A stretch of 64,000 nucleotides of DNA from Acidiferrobacterales bacterium (GTDB lineage Bacteria > Pseudomonadota > Gammaproteobacteria > Arenicellales > Poriferihabitantaceae). The first letter of the stretch is position 1; each line of letters starts with the position of its first letter. Both the position numbers and the translations under genes were made by a program. Positions 45,594 through 56,233 of this stretch are shown here, piece after piece. Location of the stretch: NCBI GenBank assembly GCA_019633985.1, contig JAHQWE010000011.1, positions 44,465 through 108,464 on the forward strand, in the 5' to 3' direction. The notes under the pieces are model-generated. The model had not been told where the DNA came from, made no database searches, and saw only the letters and a program-made list of their open reading frames with translations.

Positions 45594-46667
45594 ATGTCAG
45601 ATATCGAGGATGAAGCAAAGCCGGAGTCGAGGCAGTCTTCGGTAGATCCGGATAAGCGAAGCTCCAGGAGTCGGAGTGTTTCGATCAGAGAGGTGGCCGA
45701 GCAATGTGGCGGCGAGGTAATGGGCAACGACGAGCTGTTGCTTTATGGGATGTCCGCGATCCGTAACGCGGAACCCAATTCGCTGAGCTTTTGGTGTGGG
45801 CAGCAAACCACTGAGTTTTTAGATCAATCTCAGCCCGCAGCGGTGCTTGTGACCCGTGAAAACGCGGCTTGCTTTTCCTGCAGCAAAATTATTGTCGAAG
45901 ATCCGTATCTAGCGTACGCCCGAGTGAGCGCATTGTTTGCGGCACCGCCCGCGGGCGATAACGTAGGCATTGACCCTACCGCTAAAGTTCATCCTGATGT
46001 GCTACTTGACGATGGTGTCATTATCGGCCCTTTTTCGGTTGTTGGTGCCAACTGCAAAATAGGAAAAGACACTCGTCTGGGCGCCCATGTGGTAATCGAC
46101 GAGAATTGTGTTATCGGCGCTGATTGCAGAATTTCAGCAGGCGTCATACTGCGTGCTAATACGAGAATCGGCAATCGTTGCCAACTTTCCCCGGGTGTAG
46201 TCATAGGCGCCAGCGGTTTTGGTTACGCACCGTCGCAGGACGGCTGGCAACGTATTACCCAGCTAGGCGGTGTGGTGTTGGGTGATGATGTTGATGTTGG
46301 CGCTAATACCACTATCGACCGCGGTGCTATTGTCGACACTATCATTGGGAATCGAGTCAAACTGGATAACCAGATCCAATTAGCGCACAACGTAAAAGTG
46401 GGCGATGATACAATTATGGCAGGATGTGTCGCGATAGCCGGGAGTACCGAAATCGGCGCTCGTTGCCAGCTTGGAGGTAGAGTTTCTGTGCTGGGACACT
46501 TGCGTATTGCGGACGAAGTCGTGCTGAATGCGGGAGCGTTTGTTTCGAGCTCAATATCCGAGACCGGCACCTACTCCTCGATGATACCTGCGCAACCGGT
46601 AAAGAAGTGGCGTAAAACAGTGGCGTACTTGAACCGCCTGGGAAAATTGTTCGGGAAGAACGATTGA
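45594..46667 (+). CDS. lpxD: UDP-3-O-acyl-glucosamine N-acyltransferase
   Basis: Third step of lipid A synthesis. N-terminal uridine-binding domain, then a left-handed beta-helix of hexapeptide repeats (IGPFSVVGANCKIGKDTRLG and on), with the catalytic His in NQIQLAHNVKVG. The C-terminal helix (KKWRKTVAYLNRL) is present. Length is 357 residues. The first 25 residues are polar and low in homology, a small N-terminal extension. Confidence 0.95.
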   Translation: MSDIEDEAKPESRQSSVDPDKRSSRSRSVSIREVAEQCGGEVMGNDELLLYGMSAIRNAEPNSLSFWCGQQTTEFLDQSQPAAVLVTRENAACFSCSKIIVEDPYLAYARVSALFAAPPAGDNVGIDPTAKVHPDVLLDDGVIIGPFSVVGANCKIGKDTRLGAHVVIDENCVIGADCRISAGVILRANTRIGNRCQLSPGVVIGASGFGYAPSQDGWQRITQLGGVVLGDDVDVGANTTIDRGAIVDTIIGNRVKLDNQIQLAHNVKVGDDTIMAGCVAIAGSTEIGARCQLGGRVSVLGHLRIADEVVLNAGAFVSSSISETGTYSSMIPAQPVKKWRKTVAYLNRLGKLFGKND

Positions 46668-46763
46668 GTAGTACCATTTATAACAGTGATTGCAGCTGAC
46701 CAGCAGTTTCTGTGATGAATGGGCAGTGTATATAACAAAGAGAAAGAGAAACTGGGATCACAA

Positions 46764-47216
46764 ATGAGTGCGAATAATGTAGAAGATATCCATAAGATTA
46801 TGGAGATTTTGCCCCACAGGTATCCATTTTTATTGATAGACCGGGTGCTTGATTACACTCTCGGAGAGTCGCTACAGGCAATCAAAAATGTCACTATCAA
46901 CGAGCCCTTCTTTCAGGGGCATTTCCCTGGTAGACCGGTTTTCCCTGGGGTTCTTATTCTGGAAGCAGTCGCCCAGGCTTCGGCAATACTTGCAAGTAAA
47001 AGCCTGGAGGAAGACCCGGGTGAAAATGTTATATTTTTGTTTGCGGGCATTGATAAGGCACGATTTAAGAGACCGGTGGAGCCTGGCGATCAGCTATTAA
47101 TTGACGTCAAGCAAACGAATTACAAACGGAAAATATGGAAATACTCCGCAGTAGCGTCGGTTGAGGGTAGCCTTGCCGCATCTGCAGATATCATTTTTAC
47201 CTACCGCAATTATTAA
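46764..47216 (+). CDS. fabZ: 3-hydroxyacyl-ACP dehydratase FabZ
   Basis: Hotdog-fold dehydratase of fatty-acid elongation. [13 protein letters not shown] and [17 protein letters not shown] supply the His/Glu catalytic pair. The frame opens at ATG 46719, but ATG 46764 ([20 protein letters not shown]) gives the usual N terminus and 150 residues. It stands between lpxD and lpxA, where it shares the hydroxyacyl-ACP pool with lipid A synthesis. Confidence 0.95.
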   Translation: MSANNVEDIHKIMEILPHRYPFLLIDRVLDYTLGESLQAIKNVTINEPFFQGHFPGRPVFPGVLILEAVAQASAILASKSLEEDPGENVIFLFAGIDKARFKRPVEPGDQLLIDVKQTNYKRKIWKYSAVASVEGSLAASADIIFTYRNY

Positions 47217-47233
47217 TTGGTTCGCCTGGATCA

Positions 47234-48013
47234 ATGCCAAAGATTCATCCCAGCGCGATCGTTGACCCAGCCGCAGAGTTGGCGGAAGGGGTAGAAATAG
47301 GCCCATTTTCCATCGTCGAAAAAGATGTAGTGATCGGTAAGGACACCTGGATTGGTCCGCATGTTGTGATTCGCAATCACACGACGATCGGCGAGGGCAA
47401 TAAAATCTTCCAGTTCAGTTCGATTGGCGAGCAACCGCAATATCAGGGATATGCCGGGGAACCAACTCGTCTGATTCTGGGTGATCGCAATGTGATAAGA
47501 GAGTACTGCACCCTAAATCGCGGTACGGCCGGCCACCTCGGTGAAACCCGATTGGGCGACGACAACTTTATCATGGCCTATGTCCATATTGCCCATGATT
47601 GTACATTAGGTAACAACATCATCTTCGCCAATGGATCGAGCTTGGCGGGACACGTTGATGTTGGGGACTTCGCAATTATGGGAGGTTTCTCACTGGTCCA
47701 TCAATTTTGTAAGGTGGGAGCGCATTGCATCACCGGTATCGGTGCCATTTGTTTTCAGGATGTTCCCCCTTTTATCGTCGCCGCGGGTAATTCGGCACAG
47801 CCATATGGTATCAACACCAAAGGACTTCATCGAAGAGATTTTAGCGATGACACTATCTCTCTTCTTAAACGTGCGTATCGACTGGTTTATCGAAACAATC
47901 TGGATTTGAAAACCGCACTGGAAGAAATCGATAAGTTGGCCCCCGACAACAGTGCTGTCCTTACTTTCAGCGAATTTCTGCGTCGATCAGAGCGCGGCAT
48001 TATTCGGCGCTAG
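47234..48013 (+). CDS. lpxA: UDP-N-acetylglucosamine O-acyltransferase
   Basis: First step of lipid A synthesis. Hexapeptide-repeat beta-helix starting IHPSAIVDPAAELAEGVEIGPFS, catalytic His in YVHIAHDCTLGNN, and GGFSLVHQFCKVG. Length is 259 residues, the normal size. It starts 17 bases after fabZ. The next gene lpxB is 173 bases away, a longer gap than usual. Confidence 0.96.
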   Translation: MPKIHPSAIVDPAAELAEGVEIGPFSIVEKDVVIGKDTWIGPHVVIRNHTTIGEGNKIFQFSSIGEQPQYQGYAGEPTRLILGDRNVIREYCTLNRGTAGHLGETRLGDDNFIMAYVHIAHDCTLGNNIIFANGSSLAGHVDVGDFAIMGGFSLVHQFCKVGAHCITGIGAICFQDVPPFIVAAGNSAQPYGINTKGLHRRDFSDDTISLLKRAYRLVYRNNLDLKTALEEIDKLAPDNSAVLTFSEFLRRSERGIIRR

Positions 48014-48085
48014 TTCGAAATCTACGTACACTTAAGCAGGTATTCGAAAGAATGAGGTCTGACAAGTCTATAACCACTTTCAATA

Positions 48086-48148
48086 AGCCTACTCGGTTGA
48101 GTCTGCTTGTTAGGCTGTTTCTAGTATCAAAAAGCCGCCAGGTCGGCT
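48086..48148 (+). other. Two hairpins in the lpxA-lpxB gap
   Basis: AGCCTA (48086-48091) pairs with TAGGCT (48111-48116), and AGCCG (48133-48137) pairs with CGGCT (48144-48148). The 173-base gap has no other feature. They could form a weak attenuator or RNA-processing site that uncouples lpxB from the upstream genes. Confidence 0.3.
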
Positions 48149-48186
48149 CCAGGTCCTTTACCATCGTGAAACTTTTGGGCTAGTCT

Positions 48187-49362
48187 GTGCCCGATAGAAA
48201 TTCACAAACCAAGCTCTCTCCGCTGGAAATAGCCCTGGTTGCGGGAGAGCCATCGGGGGATCGACTGGGTGCCGGATTGATTTCGCAGCTCAAGACGCAA
48301 CTACCCGATGCACATTTTGTAGGTATCGGCGGCCCCAAAATGGAGCAGGCTGGTTGCGAAATTCTCTACCAAATGGATCGAATTGGTGTGATTGGGCTTG
48401 ATGGACTCAAGGACAAGCTATTCGACATTCTGCGCATTCGAAAGTCTCTGGCTTCAAGATGGCAATCAACCCCCCCTGCAGTTTTTGTGGGTGTTGATGT
48501 TCCAGACTTCAACATCAGCCTCGAGGCAAAGTTGCGTTCTTCTGGAATACCCACTGTTCACTATGTGAGTCCGACCGTATGGGCCTGGCGCGGTTATCGG
48601 ATTCACAAGATAAAACGCGCTGTCGATCACATGCTTGCGCTATTTCCATTTGAAGAAAAATTTTATCAGCATCATCAAGTTGCGGTAACGTGCGTCGGGC
48701 ACCCGTTAGCAGATGAGATCGAGAGAGGACAAAAACAGATCGCCAGGGATCGGTTGAATGTTTCAGCGAATACGCTGATCGCATTACTTCCGGGTAGCCG
48801 CAGAAGCGAAGTGAAGCGACTCACTCAACCTTTGCTCGATGCAGCAAGAAGACTTTTTCGTGATGACGATACGATTCAATTTATCCTCCCCTTTGCCAGC
48901 GATCGGGTAAAAAAGACTTTTGAAGAGGCGGCACGAGATTATTCTGATCTGCCCTTAACATTTGTCAATGGTCAGTCGAGACGAGTTTTGGAAGCGGCTG
49001 ATCTGGCTATTCTTGCTTCTGGCACAGCCTCTTTGGAAGCCGCGTTACTCGGCACCCCCCATGTTGTAGTCTATAAGCTGTCGGCGTTGAGCTACTGGCT
49101 GATGCGTCGTTTGCGGCAGGTCGATCACTACGCTATGCCCAATCATTTACTGCCGTCGCCAATGGTTCCAGAGTTGATTCAGGAGGACGCGACAGGGGAC
49201 AATATCTACCAGGCTGCAAAGGGATATCTTGACTCCCCGGAGCGTATGCGGAAAATCCGCTCAGAGTTTGAAAAGATATTTTGGTCGCTAAAACTGGATG
49301 CAGATAGGCGGGCTGCGGAAGTAGTGGTATCAATGATTAAATTTGGCGATGCAGTCAACTAA
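48187..49362 (+). CDS. lpxB: Lipid-A-disaccharide synthase
   Basis: Glycosyltransferase that joins lipid X and UDP-diacylglucosamine. Typical segments are [14 protein letters not shown] at the N terminus, [44 protein letters not shown] and [20 protein letters not shown]. Length is 391 residues. The start is GTG 48187; no ATG with better context lies nearby. It overlaps the rnhB start by 20 bases. Confidence 0.95.
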   Translation: MPDRNSQTKLSPLEIALVAGEPSGDRLGAGLISQLKTQLPDAHFVGIGGPKMEQAGCEILYQMDRIGVIGLDGLKDKLFDILRIRKSLASRWQSTPPAVFVGVDVPDFNISLEAKLRSSGIPTVHYVSPTVWAWRGYRIHKIKRAVDHMLALFPFEEKFYQHHQVAVTCVGHPLADEIERGQKQIARDRLNVSANTLIALLPGSRRSEVKRLTQPLLDAARRLFRDDDTIQFILPFASDRVKKTFEEAARDYSDLPLTFVNGQSRRVLEAADLAILASGTASLEAALLGTPHVVVYKLSALSYWLMRRLRQVDHYAMPNHLLPSPMVPELIQEDATGDNIYQAAKGYLDSPERMRKIRSEFEKIFWSLKLDADRRAAEVVVSMIKFGDAVN

Positions 49363-49936
49363 CCAACAACCAATCATCGCTGGGGTGGATGAAGCAGGAA
49401 GGGGCCCGTTGGCAGGGCCGGTAAGCGCTGCGGCGGTGGTGCTTGATCCGCAGCTCTCGCTCGCGGGTCTGGATGATTCAAAAAAGTTGAGCGAAACGAA
49501 GCGCATTCGGCTGGAAAAACAAATCAAAGATACAGCGCTGTATTGGTCGGTTGCGTACGCAACTGTAGAGGAAATCGACGAGCTGAATATATTGCATGCG
49601 TCGATGTTGGCGATGCGGCGCGCGGTATCAGGGCTGGGAGTTTTACCAAAACTGGCGCGAGTGGACGGCAATCGCGACCACGGTCTGTCTATCGAGACTC
49701 AAACAGTGGTAGGCGGCGATGCGTTGCATCCCGAAATTTCTGCAGCATCGATATTGGCAAAACAGGCGCGTGACCGATTAATGGTCGCCCTCTCTCGTGA
49801 CTACCCAGCTTATGGTTTCGAGAGACATAAAGGCTACCCAACCAAAGCCCATGTTGCGGCGTTGCAGCAACATGGTGTGACCATTCATCATCGACGCAGC
49901 TTCGCGCCGGTCAGAGCAGCGATGGGTGAGCAATGA
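49343..49936 (+). CDS. rnhB: Ribonuclease HII
   Basis: Removes RNA, including single ribonucleotides, from DNA hybrids. The active-site motif [14 protein letters not shown] carries the D-E pair, with the third Asp in ARVDGNRDH and further residues in [16 protein letters not shown]. Length is 197 residues. The start lies inside lpxB (20-base overlap) and the stop overlaps the dnaE ATG (ATGA), so all three are tightly coupled. Confidence 0.95.
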   Translation: MAMQSTNQQPIIAGVDEAGRGPLAGPVSAAAVVLDPQLSLAGLDDSKKLSETKRIRLEKQIKDTALYWSVAYATVEEIDELNILHASMLAMRRAVSGLGVLPKLARVDGNRDHGLSIETQTVVGGDALHPEISAASILAKQARDRLMVALSRDYPAYGFERHKGYPTKAHVAALQQHGVTIHHRRSFAPVRAAMGEQ

Positions 49937-52900
49937 TTTCCACCGATACGCTCCAGCAGTTTGTTCACCTGAATGTTCATACGGAATACTCCATTGCGGA
50001 TGGCATAGTCAGAATTAAACCATTGGCGTCAAAAGTCGCAGAGCTGCGTCAACCCGCTGTCGCTATTACTGATATATCGAATCTCTATGCAGCCGTAAAG
50101 TTTTATAAGGCTTGCCTGGGAGCGGGTGTAAAACCACTCATTGGTGCAGATGTTTGGATCGAAAACCCCCTGGATAAAGGGCCCATCGATCGCAGCAAAC
50201 CAGACCGGCTTAAGCTTTATTGTCTAGACAATCAGGGGTACCAAAATTTAAGCAAGCTGATTACGGAAGCCTACCTTCGTGGTCAAAAAAATAATCGTAT
50301 CGTGCTTTCATGGGAGGACTTTAGTCTTTTTGGTGCCGGCTTAATCGCGGTATTGGACGATGAAGAGGGGCCGGTCGCACATGCATTGCAATCAAACTCG
50401 GATATGGCAGAGACGCTGCTAGATAGATACCAGCAGATTCTCCCGGGAAACCGCGTATATCTTGAGGTAAGTCGCACTGGCCGTGCCGGCGAAGAAAATT
50501 ATATACAACGCGCTGCAGCACTCAGCGCGGATCGCGGTATTGGACTGGTAGCAACAAATCGAGTGGTCTATCTAACAGATGATCAGTTTGAGGCTCACGA
50601 AATTCGCGTTTGCATCAATGATGGCCGAGTGCTGATTGATAGCAGGCGACCAAGGAATTACACCGACCAACAATCTCTGCGATCAACCGAGCAGATGATA
50701 GAGTTGTTTGAAGATTATCCAGAAGCTATTGCGAATACCGTTGAAATAGCACGGCGGTGCAATCTATTCCTGGGTTTTGATAAAGACTATCTTCCCGACT
50801 ACCCTGATGCGGGAGGCAAGCCGGTATCTGATGTGCTTCGTGAACAAACCGAAGCAGGATTAGCGATGCGTTTGGCAGTACCCGCACTACGAGACAAAGA
50901 AGGGAATCCTGCAGTAGATGTAGAGTACATAGAGCGAATGGATTTTGAACTCGGTGTCATCGAGCAGATGGGATTCCCTGGTTACTTCTTGATTGTTGCA
51001 GACTTTATTCGTTGGTCCCGTGAAAATGGCATTCCAGTTGGCCCGGGGCGGGGCTCAGGTGCGGGCTCCCTGGTAGCCTGGGCAACGGGAATAACCGAAT
51101 TGGATCCTCTGCCATACGGCTTGCTATTTGAGCGCTTTCTGAATCCAGATCGAGTATCGCTGCCCGATTTCGACATCGATTTTTGTGTCGATGGTCGAGA
51201 CCGAGTGATCGAGTATGTGGCGGAACGCTACGGCCGTGATCAGGTCGCGCAGATTATTACCTTTGGTACCTTGGCCGCTAAGGCGGTCGTGCGAGATGTC
51301 GGCCGTGTTATGAGTTTGCCGTACGGATTTGTCGATCAAATTTCCAAGATGATTCCCTTTGAAGTAGGTATGACCTTGGAGAAAGCACTTGAACAGGAAG
51401 AAGCACTGCGTAATCGCTATGAAGAAGAGGCGGAGATCCAGGAGCTCATTGATATGGCGTTACAGCTTGAAGGTATCGCGCGTAATGTGGGTAAGCACGC
51501 GGGTGGAGTGGTTATTGCGCCCAGACCGCTGACTGAATTCACTCCTCTGTTTGCTGATGCGCATCTCAGTCAGGCGGTGACGCAATTTGACAAAGATGAT
51601 CTCGAGTCTATCGGATTGGTTAAGTTCGACTTCCTGGGGTTGCGAACGCTCACGATCATCGACAATGCGCTGAAAATGATCAATCGGCAACGTGAGAAAG
51701 AGGGGGAACCTCATGTTGTGCTCGATGACAAGCTTCCACTGGATGATCAGCCCACATTTGAGCTGGTGCAAGCGGGGAATACCACCGCGATCTTCCAGCT
51801 GGAATCTCGTGGCATGAAAGAGTTGATTATTCGACTGCAGCCAGACAGCTTCGAAGATCTTGTCGCATTGGTCGCTCTGTTTCGCCCCGGGCCGTTGCAA
51901 TCTGGGATGGTAGACGACTTCATTAATCGAAAGCATGGACGCGAGAAAGTGACCTTTCCCCATGAAGATATTGGCCCGGTACTGCAACCTACTTATGGCG
52001 TGATCCTCTATCAAGAGCAGGTCATGCAGATTGCGCAAATCCTGGCCGGTTTTACTCTGGGTGGTGCTGATCTTCTGCGCCGTGCCATGGGAAAGAAAAA
52101 GCCGGAGGAAATGGCAAAGCAACGAGAGCTGTTTGCCGCGGGGGCGGAAAAACGTGGTGTCGACAAGGATGTAGCCGAATATATTTTCGATCTGATGGAA
52201 AAATTCGCAGGCTATGGATTTAATAAATCTCACTCAGCCGCTTATGCACTAGTTTCCTACCACACGGCCTGGTTAAAGACACATTTCCCCGCCGCTTTTA
52301 TGGCCGCTACGATGAGCGCAGATATCGATAACACGGACAAAGTAGTCATGTTACGTGCAGATTCGATTGATATGGGGCTGGAAGTGTTACCACCAGATAT
52401 CAACGTGTGCGGTTATGGATTCGAACCAATTGATAACAGCCGTGTACTCTACGGACTGGGGGCGCTGAAGGGTGTCGGACAGGGTGTTATAGAAGCGATT
52501 GTAGAGGAGAGAGAAGCCAACGGTGATTTCAAAGATTTGTTTGATTTTTGTTTGCGCCTGAATGACAAGAAAGTGAATAAGCGTGTGATCGAAGCGCTGA
52601 TTAAAAGCGGCGCTATGGATGGGCTCAATGAAAATCGTGCGGCGCTGATCGCGGATGTTGACAGCGCATTGCGTGCCGCAGGCCAGGAACAAAAAAATAC
52701 TGAAGCGGGACAGTTCGATATGTTTGGTGTGGTCGCCGCACCAGCGGCAAGCCAAACATCCAACGATGTGGAACCCTGGACCGAAGAGCAGCGATTGGAG
52801 GGGGAGCGAGAAACATTAGGTTTGTATCTTACTGGACACCCCTACAATCGATACGCCTCGGAGCTTGCCTCTCTGGTCGACAGTGACGTGCCAAATATGA

Positions 52901-53493
52901 ATTTGGCGACACCTAAGAATGGGGTTGTTGGCGGATTGGTGGTTGCTATGCGGGTCATCAATACGAGACGCGGAAAGATGGCATTTGCTTCCCTAGATAA
53001 TGGGCTATTTAGAATAGAGGCCAGTTTCTATTCCAAGAAATTTATTGAGTACGCGGCGATTCTTCAGAAAGACAACATCCTGATCGTCCAGGGCGAACTT
53101 AGTACCGATGAGTTCACCGGAAACGCTCAAATGCGGGCGGAATCTGCGTTTCAAATAGAAGATTTGCGCCAACAACATTTGCTGGCGGTTGCCTTGAACG
53201 TTCGTGAGGATGCGTTAAACAGTCAAACCATGAAAGACTTTAAGGCGCTGCTTAAGAAGCATCAAGGTGGCAACATTGAAGTAGTGATTCATTACCAGCG
53301 CATCCGCGGAGAAAAGGGCGTATTACGTTTGGGGTCTGAGTGGAAAGTCCACCCACATGGGGAGTTACTGGATGGGCTGACTGAACTTTTTGGTGAAGAC
53401 GTATTGCGGTGTACCTATAACACGGGTGTGATTCGCACTGGACCACCGAAAACCGGAGGGGGATATCATAATAGAAAAGCAGCGGGTTTCTAG
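49933..53493 (+). CDS. dnaE: DNA polymerase III alpha subunit
   Basis: Replicative polymerase, 1186 residues. N-terminal PHP domain ([15 protein letters not shown]), polymerase core with [19 protein letters not shown] and the catalytic DFDIDF, then the tandem HhH and OB domain. The family genome context usually has accA after dnaE; here the gene is followed by 425 non-coding bases and an unrelated esterase on the other strand. Confidence 0.97.
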   Translation: MISTDTLQQFVHLNVHTEYSIADGIVRIKPLASKVAELRQPAVAITDISNLYAAVKFYKACLGAGVKPLIGADVWIENPLDKGPIDRSKPDRLKLYCLDNQGYQNLSKLITEAYLRGQKNNRIVLSWEDFSLFGAGLIAVLDDEEGPVAHALQSNSDMAETLLDRYQQILPGNRVYLEVSRTGRAGEENYIQRAAALSADRGIGLVATNRVVYLTDDQFEAHEIRVCINDGRVLIDSRRPRNYTDQQSLRSTEQMIELFEDYPEAIANTVEIARRCNLFLGFDKDYLPDYPDAGGKPVSDVLREQTEAGLAMRLAVPALRDKEGNPAVDVEYIERMDFELGVIEQMGFPGYFLIVADFIRWSRENGIPVGPGRGSGAGSLVAWATGITELDPLPYGLLFERFLNPDRVSLPDFDIDFCVDGRDRVIEYVAERYGRDQVAQIITFGTLAAKAVVRDVGRVMSLPYGFVDQISKMIPFEVGMTLEKALEQEEALRNRYEEEAEIQELIDMALQLEGIARNVGKHAGGVVIAPRPLTEFTPLFADAHLSQAVTQFDKDDLESIGLVKFDFLGLRTLTIIDNALKMINRQREKEGEPHVVLDDKLPLDDQPTFELVQAGNTTAIFQLESRGMKELIIRLQPDSFEDLVALVALFRPGPLQSGMVDDFINRKHGREKVTFPHEDIGPVLQPTYGVILYQEQVMQIAQILAGFTLGGADLLRRAMGKKKPEEMAKQRELFAAGAEKRGVDKDVAEYIFDLMEKFAGYGFNKSHSAAYALVSYHTAWLKTHFPAAFMAATMSADIDNTDKVVMLRADSIDMGLEVLPPDINVCGYGFEPIDNSRVLYGLGALKGVGQGVIEAIVEEREANGDFKDLFDFCLRLNDKKVNKRVIEALIKSGAMDGLNENRAALIADVDSALRAAGQEQKNTEAGQFDMFGVVAAPAASQTSNDVEPWTEEQRLEGERETLGLYLTGHPYNRYASELASLVDSDVPNMNLATPKNGVVGGLVVAMRVINTRRGKMAFASLDNGLFRIEASFYSKKFIEYAAILQKDNILIVQGELSTDEFTGNAQMRAESAFQIEDLRQQHLLAVALNVREDALNSQTMKDFKALLKKHQGGNIEVVIHYQRIRGEKGVLRLGSEWKVHPHGELLDGLTELFGEDVLRCTYNTGVIRTGPPKTGGGYHNRKAAGF

Positions 53494-53918
53494 CGATTAA
53501 GAGATTGAGAGATTAGAGTCAGAATAGAAGGCTTCTTGTAATATGTAATTGTCGGAAGTTGATGTGACAAATTCTATAGACTGGTTCAGATATCACCTTA
53601 CAGCGAACGTCCGAGTTATGCTGTGAGACAGTCGTTTTGCACTAAGATTCTGTAAATCTTAAGTGATTGTTTCAACTATCTCAGATTCAGAATTGCAAAA
53701 GGTATCGATTTTGCAATGCAAACTACCCCAGTTTTACTAGATAAAACAGCCATTCGCTCGTGATCTTTTCCGCATAGGCAGATACTGTTCATGGATCGAA
53801 TCTGCGGGCAAAAACGAATTTACTCGCGGTTTTTAAAAATTCGGACTATTACCGTTTTCTAAAAATCAAGTTGACATTCCAGAAACACCCCACAAAGTAG
53901 TGTGAAGCGATATGGTGC
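53494..53918. other. Non-coding stretch after dnaE, AT-rich, with inverted repeats
   Basis: No ORF with coding character. Two perfect inverted repeats are visible: AAGATT/AATCTT (53644-53660, five-base spacer) and ATTGCAAAA/TTTTGCAAT (53692-53717, eight-base spacer). The second looks like an operator or a promoter-proximal hairpin. No T-run terminator was found for dnaE. Confidence 0.5.
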
Positions 53919-54854
53919 CTACGGCAATATTCCAAATTTCTGTCGTACATAGATAGCTATGTCTTTGTGCAGCACACGACCTTTGTCTAACACTCCTGCC
54001 ATCTGAAAGAATCCATGAATCATGCCCTCATAACGTTTGAGGGTGACTGTCACCCCTGCGAGCTCGAGTCGCTCTGCATATGCCTCAGCTTCGTCTCGCA
54101 AAGGATCACAGCCTGCCGTTGCCACAAATGTAGCGGGCAGCTGTGCATACTCAACTTGCCAGTAGGGGGAGATTTCTGCTGAGCGTTTGTCTATGTGCAC
54201 AGGAAGGTACTGGTCAAAATACCAAAGAGATTTTTCTTTACTAAACCCAAAACCATGAGCGAAGGTTTGGTAAGACGCTGTGCTTGCCATGGCATCTAAC
54301 ATAGGATAAATCAGCAATTGGAAATCAGGCTGACGTTCTTGTTGAATTTTGAGTTTATAAGAGACAACTGCAGCCAAATTTCCGCCTGAGCTGTCACCAC
54401 CAATGGCAATGTGCGTGCTGTCGGTATTGAGCTTCGGAGCGTTGCTGACAAGCCATAGATAAGCAGCATACGCATCGTCGACAGCCGCTGGGTAGGGGTG
54501 TTCGGGAGCTAAGCGACAGGTCACTAGAGCAATGATGCATCCCGTTTTATTCGCAAGTGAACGTAAAGGAATGTCGTAGCTTTCAGGCCCAATGACAAAA
54601 CCTCCTCCATGAAAATAGATAAGCAGGGGTAGTGGTTGATCTGAGGGGCGATAGAAACTGATATGAACTTGACTCAGTGAAGGCGGTAAAACGATAGGTT
54701 CAATATCATAAACATCTTCAGCTTCACCACTTAACGCTTGCACACTGGCATCATCCGCACGAACCATCGCCGCCGTCAGGTCATGAATCGGTGTGCTTGG
54801 ATGGTTTGCCCATGCGTCGACTAACGTTTGGGCTTGGGGGTCTAGTTTTGCCAT
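53919..54854 (-). CDS. Alpha/beta hydrolase, hormone-sensitive-lipase family esterase
   Basis: A 311-residue esterase with a complete set of motifs: HGGGFVIG oxyanion loop, nucleophile in GGDSSGG, acid in ATAGCDPLRDEA and His in YEGMIHGFFQM. It resembles Aes/LipN-like carboxylesterases for short acyl esters. No signal peptide, so cytoplasmic. GGAAG lies 12 bases before the ATG. It stands alone, flanked by non-coding sequence on both sides, and is not related to dnaE function. Confidence 0.88.
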   Translation of the reverse strand: MAKLDPQAQTLVDAWANHPSTPIHDLTAAMVRADDASVQALSGEAEDVYDIEPIVLPPSLSQVHISFYRPSDQPLPLLIYFHGGGFVIGPESYDIPLRSLANKTGCIIALVTCRLAPEHPYPAAVDDAYAAYLWLVSNAPKLNTDSTHIAIGGDSSGGNLAAVVSYKLKIQQERQPDFQLLIYPMLDAMASTASYQTFAHGFGFSKEKSLWYFDQYLPVHIDKRSAEISPYWQVEYAQLPATFVATAGCDPLRDEAEAYAERLELAGVTVTLKRYEGMIHGFFQMAGVLDKGRVLHKDIAIYVRQKFGILP

Positions 54855-55173
54855 ATAAATCGAGTTCTTCCTATAAATTATAAGTGAAGTGACTTAGAGT
54901 TTTAATGATGCAAGTTTCGCACCGATGCCAACAAAAAACTCACCGTGACTTCTCCAGTGCCACAAAAAGCTGGAACTAATTTCGTGATTCCGACATTTAC
55001 TCGATGTAGCCAAGAAAGACGAAACAGGGCGTAAATTGTTACTCTGACCGTAAACTGTCTCATAAACTCTCTGCGCGAACCGGCTCACTACTGCGCAGTT
55101 TCGGATGTGCACTCTTGCACTACCACCAGACTATTCTAGTACTGTAGGGGTAAATACCAATTTCGGATCGTTG
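54855..55173. other. Non-coding stretch between esterase and VOC genes
   Basis: I see no credible gene. The only open frame of note is a 72-codon minus-strand frame (54894-55112) with Ser- and Trp-rich sequence and no homology that I recognise. It may be decayed sequence. It should hold the promoter for the esterase (near 54860-54900) but no clear consensus is visible. Confidence 0.4.
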
Positions 55174-55587
55174 TTATTTTGCAGGTTGGGTCAGACTGAA
55201 CCAGTTACCGGAATTATCTTTACCCATTGCTTCGACGCCGTAAAATTGCTCAGTGGGTGGGAAGATAAATTCCACCCCACGAGCTACCAGCTCTTCGTAA
55301 GTTTTCTGGCAGTTTTCAGTTTTAAAGACACCCACGCCAAAAGCGCCCTCTGAAACCAGGCCACGAATTTTTTCCGCTGCGTCTTTGGTAAACATGGGGC
55401 CTTCCTTGGGTTCAGCGAGCACTAACTCCAGGTCCGGTTGAGCTTTTGTCCGCACGGTCACCCAGCGAAAACCGCCCTCAACCGTCATATCTGCGGCTAC
55501 TTCAAACCCGAGTTTGTCTCGATAAAACTCGAGCGCTTCGTCCTGATTGAGGACATAAGCTGTGACATGGGCAATGGATTGAATCAT
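55174..55587 (-). CDS. VOC (glyoxalase/bleomycin-resistance) family protein
   Basis: A 137-residue two-module VOC protein. It starts MIQSIAHVTAYVLNQDEALEFYRDKLGF, the standard first beta-alpha-beta unit with a His metal ligand, and ends with the DNSGNWFSLTQ strand. Members bind a divalent metal and act as isomerases, dioxygenases or binding proteins; the activity here is unknown. It lies 28 bases downstream of an AraC-type regulator on the same strand, which probably controls it. Confidence 0.85.
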   Translation of the reverse strand: MIQSIAHVTAYVLNQDEALEFYRDKLGFEVAADMTVEGGFRWVTVRTKAQPDLELVLAEPKEGPMFTKDAAEKIRGLVSEGAFGVGVFKTENCQKTYEELVARGVEFIFPPTEQFYGVEAMGKDNSGNWFSLTQPAK

Positions 55588-55615
55588 TTCTCTACTCCTC
55601 GTAATTTGTGAAAGG

Positions 55616-56152
55616 CTATTCTATCGATTCAGTGGCCTTTATATTTCTCCGATATTGCGCATTTACCGGTGCACCTAAAAGACGAAACGCATAGCAGGAG
55701 GGAATTGCCTGCAGGGGGTAACGGAAAGGTTCAGACGATAAATTCCACAGTTTACGGCGATACTGCAAAGGCGAAAGGCCGACTCGTTGATGAAATAGAG
55801 AAGAAAAACTGCCCAGACTGGTATAACCAACTCGCTCGCATATCTCCAAGACACTGCCGTTCTCTTTGATCAGCATGTCCTTTGCCTTTTCGATCCGCAG
55901 GCGAATAAGAAAAGCGCTGGGTGACTCGTCAAATGTTTTTTTGAAATTTCGAGAAAAGTGATAGGGAGAGAGATTCGAATGCTTCGCTGCTGCGGCAAGA
56001 TCGAACGAATTTGAAAAATTCGCCGCAATGAAGTCTCTTCCATTGCAAAGCTTCCTGAACTGGGTGTTTGGTTTCATCATTCCGGACGCAGGCCTCATAT
56101 CTTCAATTTGTGCAGGCATGATGCCGGGATCGGAGTAAATATCATTCTGCAT
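55616..56152 (-). CDS. AraC-type transcriptional regulator, short form
   Basis: A 178-residue protein in which the AraC DNA-binding domain spans about residues 38-135: LAAAAKHSNLSPYHFSRNFKK for the first helix-turn-helix and ICERVGYTSLGSFSSLFHQRVGLSPLQYRR for the second. The N-terminal part is too short for a cupin sensor domain. Similar regulators are regularly paired with VOC genes. It is divergent from the dioxygenase gene, 81 bases away, and may affect that promoter too. Confidence 0.85.
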   Translation of the reverse strand: MQNDIYSDPGIMPAQIEDMRPASGMMKPNTQFRKLCNGRDFIAANFSNSFDLAAAAKHSNLSPYHFSRNFKKTFDESPSAFLIRLRIEKAKDMLIKENGSVLEICERVGYTSLGSFSSLFHQRVGLSPLQYRRKLWNLSSEPFRYPLQAIPSCYAFRLLGAPVNAQYRRNIKATESIE

Positions 56153-56233
56153 CGCTACTATTATAGTGTGCTAACTCCGACTATCTTACAAACAGTATAA
56201 TCGAAATTGATTCGCTTCCCGAGGGTTTGAACC

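Noticed and set aside
54894..55112. 72-codon minus-strand frame, possible transposase remnant
   Set aside because: I could not match it to any transposase or other family, and no inverted repeats flank it.
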